Shown here: in pieces, positions 1-6,168 of the stretch
Layout: each line of letters opens with the position of its first letter
Position numbering within the stretch: position 1 is the stretch's first letter
Origin: Patescibacteria group bacterium
Lineage (GTDB): Bacteria; Patescibacteriota; Minisyncoccia; Phycocordibacterales; UBA2100
DNA length: 11,578 nt
Direction: 5' to 3'
Assembly: GCA_024654485.1 (NCBI GenBank)
Contig: JANLHO010000007.1
Span: forward strand, 1 to 11,578
Program-made: the position numbers and the translations under genes
Notes under the pieces: generated by a model
What the model was told of the DNA's origin: nothing
The model's database searches: none
The model's input: the letters and a program-made list of their open reading frames with translations, nothing else

Positions 1-114
1 CATCGTTTTGCGAGAACATTCGGAGTAAGCGGTGGTGCGCATTGCTGAGGCGAATCTGAGCCTGATAGTCTGATGGTGGCAAAACGGGAGCAATGGCAAG
101 GTTGGTGTGCGGGC

Positions 115-143
115 TTGACGTACGCCCATGGATTTGTTACAAC
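115..143 (+). promoter_or_regulatory. Promoter-like -35/-10 pair
   Basis: TTGACG (115-120) and TACAAC (138-143) are separated by exactly 17 bp, a near-consensus housekeeping-sigma layout. Predicted transcription would begin near 150, about 157 nt before the start codon at 307. It would therefore produce either a long leader containing the 241-289 hairpin or a separate short RNA. Confidence 0.5.
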
Positions 144-240
144 CTAAGACACAGAAATCACAGTAGTCAAATACACCCGCACACTAATTTTGCCGATGCC
201 TTATATGGACAAAACCGATAACATACAGATTATCAACCAA

Positions 241-289
241 GCCGGATATTCCGCGTTCGCTGCCTTTTGTAACAGCGCGGAATGTCGGC
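241..289 (+). promoter_or_regulatory. Hairpin upstream of the sigma-4/HARE gene
   Basis: The arms 241-255 and 276-289 pair over 14 positions with one bulged G (245) and one G-T wobble. The core is ATTCCGCG (248-255) against CGCGGAAT (276-283), and the loop is 20 nt. It ends 17 nt before the start codon at 307. The right side is not T-rich, so a classical intrinsic terminator is unlikely; an operator or leader structure is more plausible. Function is inferred from position only. Confidence 0.45.
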
Positions 290-306
290 AAATTTAGTGT
301 CCGGGT

Positions 307-1332
307 ATGCTTACTTTTCATCTTAAGTCCACGACCAGGGACCTACTCGGGGGCCTTCCTGAGCGCTCCCGCCGCGTCCTTACAGACCGTTTTGGACTAT
401 CAGGGAAGGGCGAGCGACGCACGCTGGATTCCATAGGAAAGGAATACGGCATCACCCGCGAGCGCATCAGGCAGATAGAGAATCACTCCATCAACGCCGT
501 ACGGGATTCCGAGAGCTACGCCGCACTTGCCGTTCATTTTGATGAGCTCAAGCGCGCTTTTTCGGAGCTTGGCGGAGCGCTCTCCGAGGAGTCCCTTCTC
601 TCCGAGCTCGCGAAAAACCTCCACGACCGCAACCACATCATTTTTCTTCTAACAGTCGGGCATCATTTCAAAGACCGGCGGGAAGATGCCGATTATCGCA
701 CGCGCTGGTTCGTGGATGAGCAGCTTCTGGAAGCCGTGGAGAAGGCCCTTTCCGATCTGTACGAGTCCGTAGAGGCAGACAAGCTCTTGCCCGAGGAGGA
801 GTTCATAGAGAATTTCGCAAAGCTCCTGAAGCAAGGCGGCGTAAAAGGGCGTTCATCCGAAGCACTGCAGCGCTGGCTTCTTATCTCCAAGCGCATCGGC
901 AAGAATCCTCTGGGGGAATGGGGGAGGGTGGAATCGCCCCATGTGCGCATAAAGAACACGCGCGACTTCGCATATCTGACCCTGAAGCGCCACGGCTCGC
1001 CGATGCATTTCGTAGAGGTTGCGGGCGGCATAGAGCAGCTTTTCGGGCGTACAGCGCATCCGGCCACGACGCACAATGAGCTTATAAAAGACGCGCGTTT
1101 CGTGCTTGTCGGCAGGGGGCTCTACGCGCTCAAGGAGTGGGGGTATGAGCCGGGCGTAGTACGCGATGTCATCAATGGTATTCTGGAGCGCGAAGGACCG
1201 CTTTTCCGCGAGGAGATAATAGAGCGCGTGAAGCGCGAGCGATACGTCAAAGATGCCACCATCGCCGTCAATCTGCAGAACGCCATGTTCTCGCGCACGA
1301 AGGACGGCAGGTACACGCTGGCCCGTAAGTAA
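307..1332 (+). CDS. Sigma-region-4-like HTH fused to HARE-type winged helices
   Basis: This 341-aa predicted cytoplasmic DNA-binding protein starts with a sigma-70 region 4 type helix-turn-helix (residues about 16-60, with LPERSRRVL and then GITRERIRQIE, the usual -35 recognition helix signature). A charged helical middle follows (about 70-205). Residues about 210-281 resemble the HARE-HTH fold of the RNA polymerase delta subunit (SPMHFVEVAGGIEQLF, then RFVLVGRGLYALKEWG). A second winged-helix-like segment runs from about 283 to 339 and ends in GRYTLARK. Sigma regions 2 and 3 are absent, so it cannot melt promoters as a normal sigma factor; an accessory transcription regulator is inferred. 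A TAG lies in frame at 295-297, so ATG 307 is the only reasonable start. There is no Shine-Dalgarno motif, and a weak TTTAGT at 293-298 could serve a nearly leaderless transcript. Confidence 0.8.
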   Translation: MLTFHLKSTTRDLLGGLPERSRRVLTDRFGLSGKGERRTLDSIGKEYGITRERIRQIENHSINAVRDSESYAALAVHFDELKRAFSELGGALSEESLLSELAKNLHDRNHIIFLLTVGHHFKDRREDADYRTRWFVDEQLLEAVEKALSDLYESVEADKLLPEEEFIENFAKLLKQGGVKGRSSEALQRWLLISKRIGKNPLGEWGRVESPHVRIKNTRDFAYLTLKRHGSPMHFVEVAGGIEQLFGRTAHPATTHNELIKDARFVLVGRGLYALKEWGYEPGVVRDVINGILEREGPLFREEIIERVKRERYVKDATIAVNLQNAMFSRTKDGRYTLARK

Positions 1333-1339
1333 ACAAAGG

Positions 1340-1397
1340 GCGCATGAAGTGAGTGTGCGGTTGTACACGTACACCCCTTCGCGCTCTCTTCACGCGC
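1340..1397 (+). promoter_or_regulatory. Inverted repeat overlapping the next promoter
   Basis: The arms 1340-1353 and 1384-1397 pair at 12 of 14 positions. The loop contains a second perfect palindrome, TGTACACGTACA (1362-1373). The right arm covers the -35 element (1389-1394) of the promoter for the gene at 1424. This may be the end of the upstream transcript, an operator, or both. No T-tract follows. Confidence 0.35.
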
Positions 1398-1417
1398 GTT
1401 AGCTTACACCGTACAAT
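1389..1417 (+). promoter_or_regulatory. Promoter placing a leaderless GTG start at 1424
   Basis: TTCACG (1389-1394) and TACAAT (1412-1417) are 17 bp apart. Six nucleotides separate the -10 from GTG 1424, so transcription should begin at or next to the start codon. No Shine-Dalgarno sequence exists between them, which supports GTG 1424 as the start. Confidence 0.55.
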
Positions 1418-1423
1418 TGCATC

Positions 1424-2833
1424 GTGGCGTTCATAGGTGAGCACGAACAAAGAGGCGTAATCGGGACCGACAATATCCGAAGCCTTTTTTCCGATCTGGC
1501 CGGTGGTGATTTCCACGAGTGGCTGGACGGATTCTGCGGCTACTGGGGCATTTCCCGCTTCCTCGTCTTGAGCATCTTCTTTTTCGGGCTCCTTAGCATA
1601 CTATGGATACAGATACCCAACCTGCCTCTTTTTACTCTTGAGTGGCTCATAGGGCTGGCTCCCGTATGGATGCCAATAGCTGCGCTCATAGCCGCTTGGA
1701 AAGTATGGATATGGTACGCGCAGTCGCTCTACATATCAAAGATAGACCCTGTCCTTCTTGAGGTGAAGATTCCAAGGGAGCTGGTACGCTCGCCGCGCGC
1801 GATGGAGAATGCTCTGTCAAAGTTCTGGACGGACTCCGGCGTAACCACTTTCCTCAACCGCGTCTGGCAGGGGCAGGTCACGCCTTTCTTTTCGCTGGAG
1901 CTTGCGTCCTTCGGCGGGGAGGTCCATTTCTATATCTGGTGCTGGCGCGGATGGCGCAGCGTCGTGGAGTCGGCCATATATGCGTATTACCCGGAGGTGG
2001 AGATAGTGGAGGCTGAAGATTATGCAATGCGCTTCCGCTACGACCCGGATAAGCACGAGGTTTTCGGGACCGACTGGCGCTTGGAGCCGCGCAACGATGC
2101 GTATCCGATACGGACGTATGTGGATTTTGAGATAGACGAGGACCCCAAAGAGGAGTACAAGATAGACCCTTTTGCCGAAGTCTTGGAGCGCTTGAGCACG
2201 CTCAAGCCGACCGAGCAGATGTGGCTGCAGATAATCATCACGATGTGCCGCGACACGCGGCATGTGCCCGGAGCGCCTTGGTGGAAGACCGAGAGCCGCT
2301 ACACCGGGACTCTCAAGAGCGAAATAGAAAAGATACGTGAGGAGGCGGTCGGGGACGTGGAGTCGGAGCCGTGGCGACGTTCCGTGCGTATACCGCAGGC
2401 GCGTCAGACGGAGCTTATCCGCGACATAGACCGCAACATGGGGAAGCACCCCTTCAATGTGGTCTCGCGCGGCGTGTACATCGCCGACCCGGAAAACTTC
2501 GGAAGCCCGGGGTACACCGGTATACGATGGATATGGAGGCCCTTCGGCAACCCTCAGTATGCCAACCAGCTCCGCCCGCGCCGATGGGGCAACCCTTTTG
2601 ACTGGCCGTGGCAGGATCTCTACGACAAACGCTGGATAATGCATCACCGAAGATTTTTTGACGCATACAGAAGGCGCTGCGCTTTCCACTCGCCTTGGGT
2701 GACTCCGCACAATATGCTGTCTACCGAGGCACTGGCATCTATCTGGCATCCTCCATCCAGATCAATCACTGCGCCGGGGCTTGACCGACTGCCTGCCAAG
2801 AAGGCGGAGCCGCCGATGGACCTTCCGATGTAG
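1424..2833 (+). CDS. CPR-type two-helix membrane protein (possible DUF8128 family)
   Basis: This 469-aa protein has a short cytosolic-looking N-terminus, two hydrophobic segments (about residues 45-62 and 78-96), then a large soluble part. The most characteristic stretches are IDPVLLEVKIPRELVRSP (about 107-124), FFSLELASFGGEVHFYIW (about 155-172) and VVESAIYAYYPEVEIVEAED (180-199). From memory these match a domain widespread in Patescibacteria and sometimes found with or before a HerA/VirB4-like pump ATPase; I believe it is called DUF8128, but this is unverified. There is no Walker A or B motif here and no ATPase gene next to it, so a membrane scaffold role is only inference. The C-terminus is Pro-rich and polar. 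GTG 1424 is chosen because the promoter places transcription there; it stands alone before mltG with a 75-nt gap. Confidence 0.65.
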   Translation: MAFIGEHEQRGVIGTDNIRSLFSDLAGGDFHEWLDGFCGYWGISRFLVLSIFFFGLLSILWIQIPNLPLFTLEWLIGLAPVWMPIAALIAAWKVWIWYAQSLYISKIDPVLLEVKIPRELVRSPRAMENALSKFWTDSGVTTFLNRVWQGQVTPFFSLELASFGGEVHFYIWCWRGWRSVVESAIYAYYPEVEIVEAEDYAMRFRYDPDKHEVFGTDWRLEPRNDAYPIRTYVDFEIDEDPKEEYKIDPFAEVLERLSTLKPTEQMWLQIIITMCRDTRHVPGAPWWKTESRYTGTLKSEIEKIREEAVGDVESEPWRRSVRIPQARQTELIRDIDRNMGKHPFNVVSRGVYIADPENFGSPGYTGIRWIWRPFGNPQYANQLRPRRWGNPFDWPWQDLYDKRWIMHHRRFFDAYRRRCAFHSPWVTPHNMLSTEALASIWHPPSRSITAPGLDRLPAKKAEPPMDLPM

Positions 2834-2869
2834 GAGCGTGCCGCCGCGCTTGGGGTATAGTGTAAAATT

Positions 2870-2903
2870 TGCGATACTTCTTTCTTGTCGCAGAAATTAT
2901 AGA
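2870..2903 (+). promoter_or_regulatory. Putative mltG promoter region with small inverted repeat
   Basis: TGCGA (2870-2874) pairs with TCGCA (2888-2892) across a 13-nt pyrimidine-rich loop. A -10-like TATAGA lies at 2898-2903, five nucleotides before the mltG ATG. No convincing -35 was found at the right distance, so the call rests on position and on the same layout at other genes in the window. Confidence 0.35.
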
Positions 2904-2908
2904 TAGGC

Positions 2909-3937
2909 ATGCAATCACTGAAACAGCATATTGAGCATTTTTTTGACACCGTTCACCGCGCGCTGGACTATCTTGCTCTACGATGGGAAGCGCATACCAA
3001 CAGACGCAGTCTCATCATAATATCGGCTGCGGGGCTTCTTGCTATCAGCTTGTATCTCTTTGTCATACGACCGCCGGAAGATTTTCCCATAGGAGATCTC
3101 GTATCCGTACAGGATGGAGCGTCTCTTGCAGAAGTGGCGAACATGATGGAAAAAGACAATGTCGTGCGCTCGGCGCCGGCCCTGCGCCTGATGGTCATGG
3201 CGTACGGCGCCGAGCGCACAATTCACGCCGGGGATTACATCTTTGATAAGCCGCTGGATGCTTTCGCGATAGCCCGCGCAATATCCATAGGACAGTACGG
3301 CCTTGAGCCGCTTCGCATACGGGTACCGGAAGGGGCCAGTGTGAGGGAGATAGCATTGATATTTGGCACGCGACTGCAGCGCTTCAATGCTGAAAATTTC
3401 CTCGTCCAAGCACAGCCGCAGGAGGGATACCTTTTCCCCGACACATATTTTTTCCTGCCTAATGCGACCGAGGATACGATATTTCAGGCGATGCGTCAGA
3501 ATTTTTATTCACAGACCGCGGAGCTGCTGTCCGAGATAGCGAGCTCCACGCACTCTCTATCCGACATCGTCACTATGGCTTCCATCATTGAGCGCGAAGC
3601 TTACGACGCGGAAGATCGCAGGCTGATATCCGGCGTTCTCTGGAATAGGATACGCCTGGGAATGCCTCTGCAAGTGGATGCGCCGTTCGTGTATTCAATA
3701 GGTAAGGGAACATTTCAGCTGACGATGCAGGACCTCACCGCACCGTCGCCCTACAATACCTACGTCAACAAGGGCCTGCCCCCGACGCCGATAGGCAATC
3801 CATCGCTGGATTCACTGGATGCTGCTCTGCGCCCCGCCAAGACGGATTATCTTTACTTTCTTGCGGACAAACGCGGCGTCACGCACTTCTGCAAGACGTA
3901 TGACTGCCATCTCGCCAATAAGGCCAGATACTTTTAG
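2909..3937 (+). CDS. mltG: Endolytic murein transglycosylase MltG (YceG-like)
   Basis: MltG cleaves within nascent glycan strands at the outer face of the cytoplasmic membrane and helps set glycan chain length. The 342-aa product has a cytosolic N-terminus, one membrane helix (about 34-53) and an extracytoplasmic domain. Family hallmarks are visible in order: GYLFPDTYFF (173-182), ASIIERE (224-230) with the presumed catalytic glutamate E228 (equivalent to E218 of the E. coli enzyme), LWNRIRLGMPLQVDA (244-258), SPYNTYVNKGLPPTPIGNPS (280-299) and ALRPAKTDYLYFLAD (306-320). The length is normal for the family, including the C-terminal part, so it appears intact. It probably began a tight mltG-mnmA arrangement before the insertion at 3971: removing the material between the repeats would leave about 77 nt between the two genes. 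Confidence 0.95.
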   Translation: MQSLKQHIEHFFDTVHRALDYLALRWEAHTNRRSLIIISAAGLLAISLYLFVIRPPEDFPIGDLVSVQDGASLAEVANMMEKDNVVRSAPALRLMVMAYGAERTIHAGDYIFDKPLDAFAIARAISIGQYGLEPLRIRVPEGASVREIALIFGTRLQRFNAENFLVQAQPQEGYLFPDTYFFLPNATEDTIFQAMRQNFYSQTAELLSEIASSTHSLSDIVTMASIIEREAYDAEDRRLISGVLWNRIRLGMPLQVDAPFVYSIGKGTFQLTMQDLTAPSPYNTYVNKGLPPTPIGNPSLDSLDAALRPAKTDYLYFLADKRGVTHFCKTYDCHLANKARYF

Positions 3938-3970
3938 CCGGAAGACGGAGGATTGCAACCAGTGGATAAA

Positions 3971-4034
3971 ATATCCCTTGCGCATCAAAGCCGTAGGCTG
4001 CAAGCTACAAGCTAATGGCTCACAGGGTTTTTGT
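3971..4034 (+). repeat. 64-bp direct repeat, left copy
   Basis: This stretch is identical over all 64 bp to 6105-6168, at an offset of 2134 bp. To the left, similarity continues loosely (6 of 9 positions); to the right it stops abruptly after the seventh mnmA codon. The copy contains four consecutive 7-nt units that each end in RGCT (3993-4020) and the duplicated mnmA start. A good -10-like TAAAAT (3967-3972) overlaps its left edge and may be the original mnmA promoter. Confidence 0.95.
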
Positions 4035-4080
4035 ATGTGGGACGAGGATAAACGGGGCGACCTTGTTTATTAAAAAATGA
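4015..4080 (+). pseudogene. Orphan copy of the mnmA start (21-codon frame)
   Basis: The left repeat carries the first seven mnmA codons (MAHRVFV). The frame then runs into unrelated sequence and stops at TGA 4078-4080 after 21 codons. It lacks the ATP-binding SGGVDS motif that begins at residue 10 of the real protein. It is best read as a remnant left by the insertion, though a translated leader peptide upstream of the gene at 4101 is conceivable. Confidence 0.6.
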
Positions 4081-4085
4081 ATTTT

Positions 4086-4094
4086 TGCTAAAGT
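4086..4094 (+). promoter_or_regulatory. Extended -10 of the 613-aa gene
   Basis: TGC followed by TAAAGT (4089-4094) is an extended -10 arrangement. Six nucleotides separate it from ATG 4101. A weak -35-like TTTATT lies at 4066-4071, 17 bp upstream. No Shine-Dalgarno motif is present, so a leaderless transcript is inferred. Confidence 0.5.
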
Positions 4095-4100
4095 AAGGTC

Positions 4101-5942
4101 ATGGAAAAGCATCCATTACACCTCAAAAACCCCGCATTGCAGACCTCTCCCGAAGTCCAGCGGGCGGTTGAACGCGAGGAACAGAAGACGGGTGAAAAAG
4201 TGCCCAATGACCCGGCCGAGCGCATAGAGGCCTATATGGATCGACTCGAGAACATCTTTCTCAATCCGGATGAACGAAAGCGAGAGCGCAACCTTGAAAT
4301 GTTCCGGGACAAGATATATGACGCGCTTATCATAAAGCGTGAGAATTTTCCGGACAGCTATTTTGAACTACAGAAGCGTATAGCGCGAGAACGCGGACAG
4401 GCAGTCGAAGAAATTCCGGAAAACGTCCGCGAGCAGATGATGGACGTCGCGATAGAAGATCAGAAAGCGTCACTCGACGCTTGGATGGACTACCTCACAT
4501 CGGACGACGCCGTCTATCCAGCATGGTTCAAATATTTTGTTTGGAGAAACGTCACCAAACTTTCCCAATTTGATAAAGAGCGCGGCGAATTCAAGAAACG
4601 CACTGACAGCACGGTTGCGCCGTATCCAGACATCTACCGCGAACCGCTCGCGCAAATCGCCGATATTTACGAAAAAATAAAAGCGGACAATAAGAATCTT
4701 AAAGAGCCGGAAATCAGGGAAGCCTTTTCCAAGAAATTTCCGAATCTCTACGCCGAACTTATCTCAAAATCTCTCGCCGCTTCAATGGAGAACCGCGAGG
4801 AGATTCGCGGAGAGTGGGTGAAATACGAACAAGGGAGAGACGGTGATGCGGAGAAACTTTTTCAATCCCTCGAAGGCAAGGGCACAGGATGGTGCACGGC
4901 CGGACATTCCACCGCACAGACGCAAATAGAAAGCGGCGATTTTTATGTGTATTACACCAATGACGCGAGCGGTGAACCGGCTCAACCTCGTCTCGCAATT
5001 CGCATGGACGGAGACAATAGGATCGGAGAAGTGAGAGGCATTTTGCCGCATCAAGGCGTTGAACCGGTCATGCAGGAAGCTCTTGACGGTAAACTTCAAG
5101 AGTTTGGAGGAGAGGCAGACGCATACCGCAAGAAAAGTGAAGACATGCGAATGCTTACCGCTCTTGAGAAAAAACGCGAGAATGACGAATCGTTCACCAA
5201 GGATGATCTTGTTTTGCTGTACGAAATCAACGGGACTATCGAAGGCTTCGGATATCAGAAAGACCCTCGCATCAATGAGCTTCGCCAGGGAAGAAATTCG
5301 GAGGAAGACATGCTTGTCATATTTGAATGTACCAGAGAACAAATCGCCCACGTGCCCAGCCAGATAAGCGAAAACACCAAAGCCTATGTCGGACAGCTTG
5401 AGCCGGGCATATTCCAGAAACTGCCGGAGAATCTCGAACATGTTTATACATCTTTTCCTGAGAAGAAAATTCGCAGAGAAAACGTAGAGATCGGAGGCAA
5501 GTCCGCCGAGCAACTCATATCCGAAATGGAAGCGGCCGGCATCAACATTTCCGACTACGCAAAATCAATGCTCAAGAATAGGGAATTCGTGCCGGGGAAA
5601 AGTCCGGAGGAAGCCACTCTCATTCGTTTGACCGTCGCCGATCTTGGATTCAAGAGTAATGCCACGACCGACCAAATTTATGAGCGCGCTCAAATTCTCG
5701 GCTTGGAACTATGTCCGGCTGATACAGGCCCCAACTATCGCTTGAAGTACCGAAACCAACCCTTAAATGAATGGATTTATATGGGCATGAAGCAAATCAC
5801 CGACTCTGGCGGCTTCCCGTTCGTCTTCGGGCTGGAGCGCAGCGACGGCGGTTTGTGGCTGCACGGCTATTGGGCGAGACCCGGCAGCGAGTGGTATCCG
5901 GACGGCAGGTTCGTGTTCCGTCTCCGCAAGTCTGAATCTTAA
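4101..5942 (+). CDS. Large modular protein of unknown function, cargo of the insertion
   Basis: This is a 613-aa soluble protein with no signal peptide or membrane helix. Residues 1-230 are highly charged and helical. Residues about 230-335 form a compact block around GTGWCTAGHSTAQ (261-273) and GDFYVYYTND (279-288), followed by a beta-rich PRLAIRM...IGEVRGI stretch; C265 and H269 are possible functional residues, but no catalytic fold is proven. Residues about 505-613 form a second module (YERAQILGLELCPAD, then LNEWIYMGMKQI, and FVFRLRK at the end). Both modules resemble blocks that I recall recurring in hypothetical proteins of Patescibacteria, in different combinations; no function is assigned. 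Base composition is lower in G+C than the flanking genes. ATG 4101 fits the extended -10 just upstream. It lies alone inside the repeat-bounded insertion, so it is an accessory gene, perhaps involved in conflict or mobility. Confidence 0.75.
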   Translation: MEKHPLHLKNPALQTSPEVQRAVEREEQKTGEKVPNDPAERIEAYMDRLENIFLNPDERKRERNLEMFRDKIYDALIIKRENFPDSYFELQKRIARERGQAVEEIPENVREQMMDVAIEDQKASLDAWMDYLTSDDAVYPAWFKYFVWRNVTKLSQFDKERGEFKKRTDSTVAPYPDIYREPLAQIADIYEKIKADNKNLKEPEIREAFSKKFPNLYAELISKSLAASMENREEIRGEWVKYEQGRDGDAEKLFQSLEGKGTGWCTAGHSTAQTQIESGDFYVYYTNDASGEPAQPRLAIRMDGDNRIGEVRGILPHQGVEPVMQEALDGKLQEFGGEADAYRKKSEDMRMLTALEKKRENDESFTKDDLVLLYEINGTIEGFGYQKDPRINELRQGRNSEEDMLVIFECTREQIAHVPSQISENTKAYVGQLEPGIFQKLPENLEHVYTSFPEKKIRRENVEIGGKSAEQLISEMEAAGINISDYAKSMLKNREFVPGKSPEEATLIRLTVADLGFKSNATTDQIYERAQILGLELCPADTGPNYRLKYRNQPLNEWIYMGMKQITDSGGFPFVFGLERSDGGLWLHGYWARPGSEWYPDGRFVFRLRKSES

Positions 5943-6104
5943 ATCTTTTGTTTCTTTGTAATTTCTTGCTTGTCCGTAGAGGCTTTAGCGTAGACGGGAC
6001 CCTTTGGCTCTTGGAATCTTTGATCCTTTGCGACCTAATTTTCTTAGCCGTACTCGGCTTTAGAAAATGGGAGTACTCTTCTGGTGCATTCGCTTGCGGA
6101 GAAT
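5943..6104 (+). other. Non-coding right part of the insertion
   Basis: This 162-nt stretch separates the insertion gene from the right repeat. It begins T-rich and holds a weak stem (5972-5977 with 5994-6000, one bulge). A 60-codon frame from 5948 has no family resemblance and ends inside the repeat, so I treat it as non-coding. TATATC (6104-6109) at the repeat edge could act as a -10 for mnmA. Confidence 0.4.
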
Positions 6105-6168
6105 ATATCCCTTGCGCATCAAAGCCGTAGGCTGCAAGCTACAAGCTAATGGCTCACAGGGTTTTTGT
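6105..6168 (+). repeat. 64-bp direct repeat, right copy, spanning the mnmA start
   Basis: This perfect copy of 3971-4034 includes four heptamers ending in RGCT (6127-6154). The fourth heptamer overlaps the mnmA ATG at 6149. It also includes a small AGCC-GTA-GGCT hairpin (6123-6133), followed by the first seven codons of mnmA. This is the functional copy, because mnmA continues through its right edge. Confidence 0.95.

Larger units (their letters stand above)
1..306. other. Gene-free leading region
   Basis: No reading frame of useful length or recognisable protein is present, and the frames open at base 1 close within about 20 codons. The region holds a promoter-like pair at 115-143 and a hairpin at 241-289 (entered separately). 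Short complementary segments also occur (4-11 with 79-86, and 40-46 with 89-95). They would cross each other if both formed, so a structured RNA is possible, but I recognise no known RNA family (not tRNA, 5S, SRP, tmRNA or RNase P by eye). Confidence 0.6.
3971..6168 (+). other. Insertion of about 2.1 kb bounded by direct repeats
   Basis: One large gene (4101-5942) lies between two perfect 64-bp repeats that span the 5' end of mnmA. No transposase, integrase or terminal inverted repeats are present in the unit. The simplest reading is that a DNA segment carrying one repeat copy integrated by recombination into the mltG-mnmA junction and left mnmA intact. Sampled 60-base lines inside are about 40-42% G+C (4681-4740, 5161-5220), against 65% for one line of mnmA (6661-6720); this supports a foreign origin but is not a full count. 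A duplication-based origin cannot be excluded. Confidence 0.55.

Noticed and set aside
1..110. Structured non-coding RNA suggested by short complementary segments
   Set aside because: Pairs are 7-8 bp, mutually crossing, and match no RNA family I can recognise; such pairs are common by chance.
307..1332. Calling this a complete alternative sigma factor
   Set aside because: Regions 2 and 3 needed for core binding and promoter melting are absent; only a region 4-like HTH is seen.
1817..2749. 310-codon open frame on the minus strand inside the membrane-protein gene
   Set aside because: It lies entirely antisense to a gene with clear family-like motifs and membrane segments, shows no recognisable domain, and is expected by chance in GC-rich coding sequence.
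4782..5513. 243-codon minus-strand frame inside the 613-aa gene
   Set aside because: Its cysteine- and phenylalanine-rich composition is what the reverse complement of the charged forward protein would give; no motif supports it.
5948..6130. 60-codon plus-strand frame after the insertion gene
   Set aside because: No homology pattern, no promoter or ribosome signal, and it runs into the non-coding part of the repeat.
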